Shown here: in pieces, positions 7,961 through 16,485 of the stretch
Layout of the letters: each line of letters starts with the position of its first letter
Numbering within the stretch: position 1 is the first letter of the stretch
NCBI GenBank assembly: GCA_900552955.1
Contig: USBO01000015.1
Span: 1 to 22,464, forward strand
Length of the DNA: 22,464 nucleotides
DNA from: an uncultured Alistipes sp.
Lineage (GTDB): Bacteria > Bacteroidota > Bacteroidia > Bacteroidales > Rikenellaceae
Direction: 5' to 3'
Notes under the pieces: model-generated
Told to the model about the DNA's origin: nothing
The model's input: only the letters and a program-made list of their open reading frames with translations
Databases searched by the model: none
Made by a program: the position numbers and the translations under genes

Positions 7961-8854
7961 TTAACAATTCGGTATTACGGTTTTCATGAATTCGGACAAG
8001 GGTGCGATGGCTCCGTGCTGCGTACATACGAATGCTGCAACGGCCACCGCACGACGGTGGCACTCCTCCATCGGAAGGCCCTGCATAAGCGACGCGGCGA
8101 AGGTGGCGGTGAACGAATCGCCGGCACCGACCGTGTCGGCCACCTCCACACGGGGCGTGGCCAGATACGACGTGCGTCCGTCGGCTGCCGTCACGCGGCT
8201 GCCCCGGCCGCCTTCGGTGAAGACGACGTAACGCAGCGAGAAACGTTCGATGAGCCGTGCGATCAACTGCTCGGCACTCCCCTCCAGCCCGAAGAAACGC
8301 GCCACGACGGGAAGTTCGTCCTCGTTGAGTTTCAGCACGTCGGCCCGCTCGAGCGAATCGCCGACGATCCGCTCGTCATAATAGTCGAGCCGCAGATTGA
8401 TGTCGAACAGACGCATGCACCGGCGCGGTGCGGCGTCGACGAGTGCAAGGATGCTGCGGCGCGAGACGTCGTTGCGCTGCGCCAGCGATCCCCAGCAAAC
8501 CACATCGGCGCCGGCCACGGCGGCGTCGGCCTCCGGCGTGCGTTCGATATAGTCCCACGCCACCTCCTCGCGGATGCGGTACGCCGGCACGCCTGCTGCG
8601 TCGAGCGTCACCTCGACGGTGCTCGTGGGGTGCGCATTGCGCTGCACGGCCCGCACGTCGAGCCCCAGCGCGGCGATGCCGCCGAGCAGTTCGTCGCCCG
8701 ATGCATCGGCGCCCACGGCACTCACGATACAAGACTCGGCCCCCTGCTCCTGCGCATAGAAGGCGAAGTTGACGGGCGCGCCGCCGAGCCGTCGACCGGC
8801 CGGCAGCACGTCCCACAACAACTCTCCGATACCGACGATCTTAGGCTTTCCCAT
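7961..8854 (-). CDS. PfkB-family carbohydrate kinase (fructokinase-like)
   Basis: A 297-residue cytoplasmic ribokinase/PfkB-family kinase transferring phosphate from ATP to a sugar or sugar-like hydroxyl. The substrate-side motif GIGELLWDVLPAGRRLGGAP (8-27) with GGAPVNFA, and the C-terminal signature DTVGAGDSF (240-248, catalytic base Asp246 in the anion hole), are intact. Length is normal for the family. The GELLWD start is closest to fructokinases, but PfkB kinases acting on other ketoses and keto-polyol acids share it, so the substrate is uncertain. The gene overlaps the dehydrogenase gene by 14 nt, a sign of translational coupling, and is followed 14 nt later by the histidine phosphatase. 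A dehydrogenase next to a fructokinase-like kinase would fit a polyol oxidised to a ketose and then phosphorylated. Confidence 0.9.
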   Translation of the reverse strand: MGKPKIVGIGELLWDVLPAGRRLGGAPVNFAFYAQEQGAESCIVSAVGADASGDELLGGIAALGLDVRAVQRNAHPTSTVEVTLDAAGVPAYRIREEVAWDYIERTPEADAAVAGADVVCWGSLAQRNDVSRRSILALVDAAPRRCMRLFDINLRLDYYDERIVGDSLERADVLKLNEDELPVVARFFGLEGSAEQLIARLIERFSLRYVVFTEGGRGSRVTAADGRTSYLATPRVEVADTVGAGDSFTATFAASLMQGLPMEECHRRAVAVAAFVCTQHGAIAPLSEFMKTVIPNC

Positions 8855-9884
8855 CTTCCAGATCGATCAGCACCTTCATACAGGTCTCGCGGTTGGCGTC
8901 GATGAACTCGTAAGCCTCGTTGTAGCGCTCCAGCGGGAAGCGGTTCGAGACGAGCGGCGCAAGCCGGATCGTCCCCGCAGCGATCTCCTCGACAGCCTTC
9001 AGATAATCCTCGTGGCGGTACATCATCGAACCGATCAGGTTCAGCTCATGTTCGCCCAGGTGGAACATGCTCACGGCGGGATCCTTGGCATGGACTCCCA
9101 CGATAATCACGTCGCCGCCCTTCTCGACGGTGGCCATCAGCGAGCGCACCGACACCTCGACGCCGGCGCATTCGAAAGCCACCTGGTACCCTTCGTCGCC
9201 GAACAGCTCGGCGAGTTTGTCGGTCAGCGGCTCACGGGCCACGTTGAGCGTATATTCGATGCCGCACTCGCGCGCTTTCTCCAGACGGTAGTCGCTCACG
9301 TCGGTGATGACCACCTTCTTCGCACCGCGTGCGCGGGCGAACTGCGCCACCAGATTGCCGATCGTGCCGGCGCCCGACACCACGACATTCTTTCCTTCGA
9401 GCGCACGGGGACGACTCGTGGCGTGCGCCGCCACGGCCGTCGGCTCGACCATCGCACCGAAATCGAGCGGCATCCCCTCGGGCAGCGCGACGACGCGCTC
9501 CTCGGGGATCACGAAGTAGTCCTGCGCCACGCCGTCGGCCTGGAAGGCCTCGACACGCAGGTTGGAGCAGACGTTGTACTGCCCGCGCTTGCAGGGGTTG
9601 CACTCCCCGCAGACCAACTGCGGACGGCCCGTGACGCAATCGCCCGGTTTCACCTTGTGCACGCCTGCACCCACGGCCACCACTTCGGCCGAATATTCAT
9701 GTCCCTGCACCACCGGATAGAAAGTGGCGGGATGCTGGCCGTGATAGGAGTGTATTTCCGAACCGCAGATACCGATGCGCTTGATGTTCAGCAGCACCTC
9801 GTCCGCTTTCAGATTTCCCGCCTCGGGGGCGGCGACCTCCCGCAGCTCGAGCTGCTTGGGAGCGGTCAAAACGACTTGTCTCAT
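8841..9884 (-). CDS. Zinc-dependent MDR dehydrogenase (sorbitol dehydrogenase-like)
   Basis: A 347-residue medium-chain alcohol/polyol dehydrogenase. Catalytic zinc ligands are Cys40 (GICGSEIH), His62-Glu63 (QGHEYSAEV) and probably Glu147 (MVEPTA). The structural zinc loop CGECNPCKRGQYNVC (92-106) has all four cysteines. The nucleotide-binding motif SGAGTIGN (170-177) is followed by Asp195 at the end of the second strand, which favours NAD over NADP. Family members oxidise sorbitol, galactitol phosphate, L-idonate or threonine; which of these applies cannot be told, though the neighbouring kinase and transporters favour a polyol or sugar acid. The start lies 23 nt after the symporter stop, and the end overlaps the kinase gene by 14 nt. 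Confidence 0.9.
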   Translation of the reverse strand: MRQVVLTAPKQLELREVAAPEAGNLKADEVLLNIKRIGICGSEIHSYHGQHPATFYPVVQGHEYSAEVVAVGAGVHKVKPGDCVTGRPQLVCGECNPCKRGQYNVCSNLRVEAFQADGVAQDYFVIPEERVVALPEGMPLDFGAMVEPTAVAAHATSRPRALEGKNVVVSGAGTIGNLVAQFARARGAKKVVITDVSDYRLEKARECGIEYTLNVAREPLTDKLAELFGDEGYQVAFECAGVEVSVRSLMATVEKGGDVIIVGVHAKDPAVSMFHLGEHELNLIGSMMYRHEDYLKAVEEIAAGTIRLAPLVSNRFPLERYNEAYEFIDANRETCMKVLIDLEDGKA

Positions 9885-9907
9885 GGTGTAAAGTTACGAA
9901 ATTATTT

Positions 9908-11458
9908 TCATTTTTTCTTACCGAGGCAGCAAACGGCGAAGCTGACGATACCGCCGATGGGGCACCACCAGGGCCACGCGATCGACACGCGGTGCCCGAC
10001 GAGATTCTCGCTCAGCGGGCCCAGCACATAGGGTTGCAGCAGCAGCACGACCAGCAGGCCCACCACCAGCGCCGCGAGGACGCTGCGCGTGTTGCCCCGT
10101 TTGGTGAAGAGTGCGCACAGGAAAACGCCGAGCATGCCCGCATAGGAGAAGCTCATCACACCCGTGGCGAAATCGACCAGGTTCAGACCGCTCTTCTCCT
10201 GCATGACGGCCGTGACGATGGCGAAGGCCGTGAGCACGGCACCCATCAGGACAACCATCTTCTTCGACGACGACATCTGGTCGCTGTCCGACGTGATGGC
10301 GTGGCCCATGCGTTTGCGCAGCGGCATGTAGATGTCGGCCACGAAGCTGCTGGCCATGGCGTTGATCGCCGAGTTGAAGCTCGACAGCGCGGCGGCCAGC
10401 AGGCCGATGACCATCACGCCGCGCACGCCCGTGGGAATCGAATGGCAGATGTACTGCGGGAAGATGTCGCGCGCATCGTTCTTGTATTGCAGGATCGCCG
10501 AGGGATCGGCGCTCGTCGAATAGGATACGTAGAACAACAGACCGATCGCCAGGAAGATCAGCACGATGGGCAGACTCAGAATCTGCGAATAGACCAGCGA
10601 CACGCCGGCCTTTCTGACCGACTGGCAGGTGAGCTGACGCTGCACGAACTCATGGTCGGTCGAGAACTGTGCGAACTTGAAGATCGTGCAGCCGACGAGC
10701 GCGCCCAGCAGGTTATAGGGCACATCCATGCGCCACGATGCGTCGACGATCTGCAGTTTGTTGCCTGCGACCCACTCGCCGGCGGCGTTCTTGACCTCGC
10801 CCGAGGTGAGCGAGGCGAAGATTTCGCCCAGGCTCATGTGGGGCGTCATCGAGAAGTAGACGGCCAGCAGCGCCACGACGCCCGTGCCGACGACGAGCAG
10901 GATCTGGATCGTGTCGATATAGATCAGTCCCTTGATGCCGCCCGCCATCGTATAGATGGTGCTGATGACACCCAGGATGATGATCGAATACATCAGGAAT
11001 TCGAACTGAATGTTCCCGTAGAGAATCACCGAGACGGCGATGGCCGCGATGAAGAGCCGCGAACCCGAGGTGAAGAGCTGTCCGACGAGGAACATCACGC
11101 TCGACGAGTTCTTGGCCGAATCGCCGAAGCGGTCGCCCAGATAGCCGTAGATGGTGATCGTGTTGGCATTGTAAAGTTTCGGCAGCACCAGCAGCGCGAC
11201 CAGCAGGCCGCCGAAGATGGCACCGACGCAGAGCATCAGGTAGGTCAGATTGGTGTTGAACCCCAGCTCGGGCGAGCCGACGAAGGTGCCGGCGCTGATC
11301 GAGGTTCCCGTGGCGGCGAAGGCCACAAGCCACGTGGGCATCGAGCGGCCGCCCAAAAAGTAGTCTTCGAGATTTTTGTTGCGTTTCGAGAAGAGGAAGC
11401 CGATCGAAATCAGCCCGATCAGGAAAACGGCGATGATTGTCCAGTCGATAAAAGTCAT
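9908..11458 (-). CDS. Sodium:solute symporter (SSS family)
   Basis: A 516-residue inner-membrane transporter of the sodium:solute symporter family, taking up a sugar, polyol or organic acid with Na+. The start at 11458 gives the normal N-terminus MTFIDWTIIAVFLIGL, which is already the first helix; the longer open frame upstream runs into the intercistronic hairpin. Family signatures include FLGGRSMPTWLVAFAATGTS (about 34-53) and YTMAGGIKGLIYIDTIQ, and about a dozen hydrophobic helices follow. The C-terminus ends in a short basic tail GKKK. It sits between the stand-alone FAD oxidoreductase and the dehydrogenase, so it is probably one importer for the substrate of this operon. The hairpin upstream (11522-11551) may alter its expression relative to the first two genes. 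Confidence 0.92.
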   Translation of the reverse strand: MTFIDWTIIAVFLIGLISIGFLFSKRNKNLEDYFLGGRSMPTWLVAFAATGTSISAGTFVGSPELGFNTNLTYLMLCVGAIFGGLLVALLVLPKLYNANTITIYGYLGDRFGDSAKNSSSVMFLVGQLFTSGSRLFIAAIAVSVILYGNIQFEFLMYSIIILGVISTIYTMAGGIKGLIYIDTIQILLVVGTGVVALLAVYFSMTPHMSLGEIFASLTSGEVKNAAGEWVAGNKLQIVDASWRMDVPYNLLGALVGCTIFKFAQFSTDHEFVQRQLTCQSVRKAGVSLVYSQILSLPIVLIFLAIGLLFYVSYSTSADPSAILQYKNDARDIFPQYICHSIPTGVRGVMVIGLLAAALSSFNSAINAMASSFVADIYMPLRKRMGHAITSDSDQMSSSKKMVVLMGAVLTAFAIVTAVMQEKSGLNLVDFATGVMSFSYAGMLGVFLCALFTKRGNTRSVLAALVVGLLVVLLLQPYVLGPLSENLVGHRVSIAWPWWCPIGGIVSFAVCCLGKKK

Positions 11459-11507
11459 TCGGAATGTTTTAGGTCGGATTAGTGTGATTGTCGCGCGGCA
11501 TACGCGC

Positions 11508-11551
11508 GGCGGATGCGATCCGCCGGCGTGCGGAGGGTTCCGCACGCCGGC
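11508..11551 (-). other. Strong intercistronic hairpin(s) between oxidoreductase and symporter genes
   Basis: Positions 11522-11551 form a perfect 12-bp GC-rich stem with a six-base loop, six nt after the oxidoreductase stop. An overlapping alternative 7-bp stem is possible at 11508-11524. No T-run follows on the minus strand, so a full terminator is unlikely. An mRNA-stabilising or partial-termination role, giving more of the two upstream flavoproteins than of the downstream enzymes, is inferred. Confidence 0.6.
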
Positions 11552-11557
11552 AGTCCG

Positions 11558-13384
11558 CTACCTGTCTTCGGCCTGATGACCCGTGCGGTCCACCTGGTGG
11601 TAGAACTGGGTGTAGGGCACGTCGGTGCGGCCCGTACCCTTGCGCATGAGCTCCTGCAGGTCGGCGAAATAGGTCGTGTAAATGTCGCGCGGCAGCACGT
11701 TGCGTTTCGAGCAGATCGAAGCGGCCATGCCGACCACCTCGCCGATCAGACCGCAGGTGCGCATCACGCGCGTCGAACCCAGCGCGATATGCGTCACCGA
11801 AATGTTGCGGCCCGCCATGAAGAGGTTGCGCACGTCCTTCGAGTAGAAGCAGCGGTAGGGCAGCGCATAGAAGTCGATCGGCGTGAGCACGCCCACCGAA
11901 ATCCACTCGGCGCCGGGATACTGCTGCGAGTTCTTCTCCATCGGATAGTGCTGGTCGATGCGCCACGTGGTCGTGCAGGTCTCGTCCTCGTGCCGGATCG
12001 GGCGCGTCAGATCCTGCTCGCGCAGGATGTAGTCGCCCACGACGCGGCGCGATTCGCGCTTGCCCGAGACGTGCGACACCCACGTCAGGTGCGTGCAGGT
12101 CCAGTCCTCCTTCTTCGAGTAGCGGTTCTTGCAGTAGGAGAAGGTCGAGTAGGCGACGTACATGCCGTAGTCACGGATCTTCTCGGCGTCGGCCACCTGG
12201 TCGTCGCGCATGCCGACCTCCCAGTACCAGTTGGCACGGTGCACCGGCTCGACGGTGTACTCGTCCAGACGCAGGCCCCAGTCGAGCGAGTCGGGGAAGG
12301 TGCAGGGGGTGTTCCAGTCCTCGCAGTACCACTCGATCGAGACGCCCATCGTGAAGCCGTCGGCCTCGACCGGAGCCAGGCTCTCACCGAACTCGGCGCG
12401 CGCCTCGCGGCCCATGCGGCACTCGGCACCGGCCATCGCGGCCAGATAGGCGTCGCCCGTGCAGTCGGTGAAGAGCTTGCCCGAGATCTTGATGCGATTC
12501 TGCTTGGTCGCCTCGACGGCCACCACCGAACGGATCGTGTCGCCCATCTTCTCGGCGTCGATCACAGTATAGCCCATGAAAAGTGTGATGTTCTTCTCAG
12601 CCAGCACCACCTTGAGTTTCTTGTCGTCCTGATAGTGGTGCGCACCGCGTGCGTTGCCGATGCGGTCGGGACCGATCTCGTTGAGCAGATAGCCCAGCGA
12701 CGGATAGGGATCGACGTTGATCTGGCCGCCCAGACCGACACGCACCTCCGACGAGTTGTTGCCGCCCAGCACGTAGCGATCCTGCACCAGGGCAACCTTG
12801 CAGCCCAGACGGGCGGCCGCCAGCGCGGCGCAGATGCCCGAGATGCCACCGCCGACCACGACGAAGTCGAATTCGCCCTTGTCGACCGGCGTCTCGGCGC
12901 CGAGCAGCGCGGCACGCAGCGCGCGATACTCCTCGAGCGAATCGCCCGGCATCTCATCGGTCGTGGTCAGCACGATGGCGTCGCAACGGCCGTCGAATCC
13001 CGTCAGGTCGTGCAGCGCGAGGGTGTGCTTGCCCTTCTTGAGCGCGATTTTGCCGCCCCGCTGCCAGTACCAGTCGACCTTGTCCGTGCCGAAGGTCGCC
13101 GCATCGGCCACACCGTCGACCAGCACCTGGAAGATGCCCGGCGTCGGACCGTCGGACCAATGCTTCGTCCAGTTCTTGGTGCGCACCAGCAGATTGTACT
13201 CGCCGTCGGCGGGCACTTCGACAGTCGTCACCGCATCGCGCTGAAGCGGCGTGCCGATACCGTGCGCCAGCAGATAAGAGGATCCCATCTGAAGGACGAA
13301 CTGCTGTTCGACCGTCCAGTCGCCCCGATCGGCAAAGGTCGTGGCAAGAACCATGACCGAATTCGTTGTGTTCATTGTATTCAT
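11558..13384 (-). CDS. Stand-alone FAD-dependent oxidoreductase with N-terminal carbohydrate-binding-like domain
   Basis: A 608-residue flavoprotein of the FAD-dependent oxidoreductase type common in Bacteroidetes catabolic loci. Residues about 8-140 form a beta-rich domain similar to golvesin/xanthan-lyase-type carbohydrate-binding modules (MGSSYLLAHGIG, VRTKNWTKHW, LALHDLTGFDGRCDAI). The FAD domain starts at about 170 with the dinucleotide-binding loop FVVVGGGISGICAA (GGGISG at 178-183) and LGGNNSSEVRVGLGG. The C-terminal FAD signature LFMAGRNISVTHIALGSTRV is present. There is no signal peptide, so it should be cytoplasmic, with loosely held or covalent FAD not predictable. The reaction is unknown; oxidation of a sugar, polyol or derivative fits the context. 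It is clearly a paralogue of the C-terminal part of the adjoining gene, 37 nt upstream, so the pair probably arose by tandem duplication. Confidence 0.9.
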   Translation of the reverse strand: MNTMNTTNSVMVLATTFADRGDWTVEQQFVLQMGSSYLLAHGIGTPLQRDAVTTVEVPADGEYNLLVRTKNWTKHWSDGPTPGIFQVLVDGVADAATFGTDKVDWYWQRGGKIALKKGKHTLALHDLTGFDGRCDAIVLTTTDEMPGDSLEEYRALRAALLGAETPVDKGEFDFVVVGGGISGICAALAAARLGCKVALVQDRYVLGGNNSSEVRVGLGGQINVDPYPSLGYLLNEIGPDRIGNARGAHHYQDDKKLKVVLAEKNITLFMGYTVIDAEKMGDTIRSVVAVEATKQNRIKISGKLFTDCTGDAYLAAMAGAECRMGREARAEFGESLAPVEADGFTMGVSIEWYCEDWNTPCTFPDSLDWGLRLDEYTVEPVHRANWYWEVGMRDDQVADAEKIRDYGMYVAYSTFSYCKNRYSKKEDWTCTHLTWVSHVSGKRESRRVVGDYILREQDLTRPIRHEDETCTTTWRIDQHYPMEKNSQQYPGAEWISVGVLTPIDFYALPYRCFYSKDVRNLFMAGRNISVTHIALGSTRVMRTCGLIGEVVGMAASICSKRNVLPRDIYTTYFADLQELMRKGTGRTDVPYTQFYHQVDRTGHQAEDR

Positions 13385-13421
13385 TGATTTTGTATGTTAG
13401 GGTCATTCGTAATTGAGCGGA

Positions 13422-16316
13422 TCAGCACTCCTCGCTGCGTGCAGCCGTGGTGTCGATCAGCGTGTAAACCTGCAAATAGGGAACGTCGGTGCGGCCTGCA
13501 CCCCGCTTCATGAGCGCCTCGAGCTCGCCGAAACGCGTGTCGTAGATGTCGTGCGGCAGCGCGTCGCGCTTCGAGCAGATCGAAGCGGCCATGCCGACCA
13601 CCTCGCCCATCATCGCCGTGGTGCGCATCACGCGCACCGTGCCCAGCGCCACGTGCGAGACCGAGATGTTGCGGCCCGCCATGAAGAGGTTGTCGATGTC
13701 CTTCGAGTAGAAGCAGCGATAGGGAATCGGATAGAACGACAGCGGTGTCAGATGGCCGCACGAGAGATATTCGCGGCCCGGGAAGAGCTTGCTGTTCTCG
13801 GGATCGGGATAGTGCTGGTCGATGTACCACGAGGTCGAGGCCGTGCCGTCGGGATAGATCGTGAAGTTCATCAGATCCTGCTCGCGCAGCACGAACTCGC
13901 CCAGCAGACGGCGGCTTTCGCGCTTGCCCGCCACGTGGGCCACCCAGCCCAGATAGCTGTTGGCATAGCGGTCGCGCACCGACGAGCGGTTCTTGAGGTA
14001 CGACCAGTTGGAGTAGGCCACGTACATGCCGTAGTCGCGGATCTTCTCGGCGTCGGCGATCTGATCGTCGCGCATGCCCACCTCCCAGTACCACTGGCCG
14101 CGGCGCACGATCTGCACACTGCGCTCGTCGATGGGCAGCCCCCACTCGATGTCGGGGAACGACGTCGGTGCCTCGGCCTCCAGACAGTACCACTGCACCG
14201 AAGCACCCATCGTCATGCCGTCCGCCTCCTCGGGCGCCGACGGCTCGCCGTATTTCGACCGCGCCTCGCGCCCCATGCTCCACTCCGCGCCGGCCAGCAC
14301 GCCCAGCGTCGCGTCGCCTGTGCAGTCGGCGAAAAGACGGCTGTGCACCGTGATCTGCCGGTAGGTGTCGACGTCGGTGGCCACGACCGATTCGATCGAG
14401 CGCGGCGTATTCTTGTTGACTTTGGTGACCTTGTATCCGAGCAGCAGCGTGATGCGCTCCTCGTCCAGGATCGCCTTGAGCTTCTTCTCGTCCTCGTAAA
14501 TCTCCGGCGTGCGCGCGTTGCCCTTGGTCGAGGGGCCGAACTCGTTGAGCAGATAGCCCAGCGACGGATAGGCGCCGATGTTGAGCCGGCCGCCCAGTCC
14601 CACGCGCACCTCCGACGAGTTGTTGCCGCCCAGCACCTTGCGATCCTGAATCAGCGCCACGCGCAGACCCTGCCGCGCCGCTGCGATGGCGGCGCACATG
14701 CCGGCCACGCCGCCGCCCGCCACCACGAAGTCGAATTCGCCCTTGTCCTCGGGCACGGCAGGCAGTCCGAGCAGATTGTTGCGCAACTGGAAAACGGTCT
14801 CGAGCGAGTCGTCGAGCGTCACGTCATGCAGCGTGAAAAGGATGGCGTCGCACCGCGCATCGAATCCGGCCAGATCGTGCAGCGCGATCTGATGGACGCC
14901 TTTGGTGAGGTAGGCCGCACCGCCCGGCTGCCAGCGCCACCCGGGGTCGCCCGTGCCGAAGAGCGTATCGCAGTCGCGGCCGTCGATGCGCAGGCGGAAC
15001 GCTCCGGGAGCGTATTTCTCGCCATCGGTCCAATGGGCCGTCCAGTTCTTCGTCCGCACGAAGATGCGGTACTGACCGCTCTCGGGAATCTCGATCTTCG
15101 TCACGGCATCCTCGACCGGAATGCCCAGTCCGTGGGCCAGCAGGTAGCTCGACCCCATCTGATCCATGAACTGCGGGTCGGCCGTCCAGCCTCCCTTATG
15201 CTGAAAATAGGTTCCGGGAAGCAGTACGGAGTCGGCGGGAGTGAGCTCCGCGACGCAGGCCTCGCGCCGGCGGCCGGCCTCGGCGCGCTCGGGATAGATG
15301 CAGGCCGTCGATCCGCCGACGATCAGCATTGGTTCGATCACCACGCTGCGGCAGCCGTCGTCGCCCGCGATCATGCGTCGCAGCATCTCGAACGACTTCT
15401 CGCCCAGCGTGCGCGTCGACTGCGTGATATGGGTGATCGTCGGCTTGTAGAGCGTGAAAATCTCGCTCTCGTCGAATCCCACCAGCGCCAGATCCTTGGG
15501 CGAGGTGAGATTGAGCGTGTTGAGCGCCTGCAACCCCAACAGAGCCAGCGTGTTGGTGGGCAGCAGGAAGGCCTCCACGCCGCGGCGCACGCCGTCCTCG
15601 AAGATGCGCACAAGATCCTCCTGCGCATTGCCGTAGATCGTATAGTGGATTTGGGAATAGCCCTCCAGCCCGAAGCGGCGCATGGCCTCGCGGTAGCCCT
15701 CTTCACGCTCCGAGAGGCTCGAAATGCCCAGCGTGTAGGAGATCATCTCGATGCGGCGGTAACCGTTTTCGTAGAGGTGTTCGACGCCCATGCGGCCGGC
15801 CCGCTCGTTGTCCAGCATCACCCGCCCCGCGTCGACCCCTTTGAGGTCGCGGTCGAGCAGCACGGTGGGGATTCCCGCCTCGAGCGCCTTGCGCAGCACT
15901 TCTTCGCTGCCTGCGCAGGGTGCCACGATCAGTCCCTCGACCCCGCTGCCGATGAAGGTGTCGATGATGTTGTCCAGCTTCTCGGCATTCTCGTCCGAGC
16001 TGCCGAACAACACCATATAATTATGGTTGTGGGCGATATTTTCGATGTACCGCGCGATGTCGGCGAAAAATTCGTTAGAGATGTCCGACGTGATCATGCC
16101 GATGGTGTAGAATCGTCCGCTGCGCAGGCTCGCCGCCGCTTTGTTGGGGCGATAGCCCAGCCGTTTGGCAACCTCTCTGATACGGCTCGCCGTATCCTTG
16201 TTGACATTGCAGTCCAGATTTCCCTCGGCGTCGCGTTTGGCGTTCATCACCAGCGACACGAGCGAGATGGAAACGCCCGACTCCCGCGCGACATCCCGAA
16301 TCGTAATTTTTCCCAT
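13422..16316 (-). CDS. Fusion of a LacI/GalR-type transcription regulator with an FAD-dependent oxidoreductase
   Basis: One uninterrupted 964-codon frame. Residues 3-66 are a LacI DNA-binding domain (ITIRDVARESGVSISLVSLV, then GYRPNKAAASLRSGR as hinge helix), with a few extra residues between helices 2 and 3. Residues about 70-340 are the periplasmic-binding-protein-like sensor (IGMITSDISNEFFADIARYI, VGFDESEIFTLYKPTITHI). After a basic linker near 345-358 comes a carbohydrate-binding-like domain (about 362-500) and an FAD oxidoreductase domain (about 527-940; GGGVAG at 534-539, LGGNNSSEVRVGLGG, LFMAGRNISVSHVALGTVRV). LacI proteins are normally about 340 residues. The C-terminal 600 residues align end to end with the next gene. 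It is first in the operon and faces a divergent transporter. It may couple substrate oxidation to gene control, as PutA does by a different architecture; that is inference. Confidence 0.92.
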   Translation of the reverse strand: MGKITIRDVARESGVSISLVSLVMNAKRDAEGNLDCNVNKDTASRIREVAKRLGYRPNKAAASLRSGRFYTIGMITSDISNEFFADIARYIENIAHNHNYMVLFGSSDENAEKLDNIIDTFIGSGVEGLIVAPCAGSEEVLRKALEAGIPTVLLDRDLKGVDAGRVMLDNERAGRMGVEHLYENGYRRIEMISYTLGISSLSEREEGYREAMRRFGLEGYSQIHYTIYGNAQEDLVRIFEDGVRRGVEAFLLPTNTLALLGLQALNTLNLTSPKDLALVGFDESEIFTLYKPTITHITQSTRTLGEKSFEMLRRMIAGDDGCRSVVIEPMLIVGGSTACIYPERAEAGRRREACVAELTPADSVLLPGTYFQHKGGWTADPQFMDQMGSSYLLAHGLGIPVEDAVTKIEIPESGQYRIFVRTKNWTAHWTDGEKYAPGAFRLRIDGRDCDTLFGTGDPGWRWQPGGAAYLTKGVHQIALHDLAGFDARCDAILFTLHDVTLDDSLETVFQLRNNLLGLPAVPEDKGEFDFVVAGGGVAGMCAAIAAARQGLRVALIQDRKVLGGNNSSEVRVGLGGRLNIGAYPSLGYLLNEFGPSTKGNARTPEIYEDEKKLKAILDEERITLLLGYKVTKVNKNTPRSIESVVATDVDTYRQITVHSRLFADCTGDATLGVLAGAEWSMGREARSKYGEPSAPEEADGMTMGASVQWYCLEAEAPTSFPDIEWGLPIDERSVQIVRRGQWYWEVGMRDDQIADAEKIRDYGMYVAYSNWSYLKNRSSVRDRYANSYLGWVAHVAGKRESRRLLGEFVLREQDLMNFTIYPDGTASTSWYIDQHYPDPENSKLFPGREYLSCGHLTPLSFYPIPYRCFYSKDIDNLFMAGRNISVSHVALGTVRVMRTTAMMGEVVGMAASICSKRDALPHDIYDTRFGELEALMKRGAGRTDVPYLQVYTLIDTTAARSEEC

Positions 16317-16344
16317 GGCTCAGGTTTGCAGTTTAAACTCCCGA

Positions 16345-16375
16345 CAAAGCTATGAAACGTTTTAATAAAAACCAA
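16345..16375 (-). promoter_or_regulatory. Promoter of the LacI-fusion operon
   Basis: On the minus strand the -7 box is TAGCTTTG (16352-16345), matching TAnnTTTG. A TTGG at 16375-16372 sits exactly 19 nt upstream as a -33 element. Transcription would start about 20 nt before the ATG at 16316. The operator-like palindrome at 16351-16366 fills the spacer, the expected place for autorepression. Confidence 0.65.
16351..16366. promoter_or_regulatory. Operator-like site within the LacI-fusion promoter
   Basis: TATGAAACGTTTTAAT keeps the right half ACGTTTTAAT of the perfect palindrome at 4792-4807 exactly, and the core AAACGTTT. The left half is degenerate. It lies between the -33 and -7 boxes of the LacI-fusion promoter. 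Confidence 0.55.
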
Positions 16376-16485
16376 GCATTCGTCCGAAAAAATATCGAAA
16401 GAGGGCCGGAAGGGTGTTTTTTCAGCTCGTCCGCTCCGTCCGAAACGACCTGTTTCACGCACGGAGACAACAACGAAAATCCGAT

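Noticed and set aside
11513..13387. 624-codon plus-strand open frame opposite the stand-alone oxidoreductase
   Set aside because: Same antisense-shadow pattern, with no start signals or domains.
13413..16355. 980-codon plus-strand open frame opposite the LacI fusion
   Set aside because: A shadow produced by codon bias in the real gene. It has no recognisable motif and even runs through the fusion's promoter.
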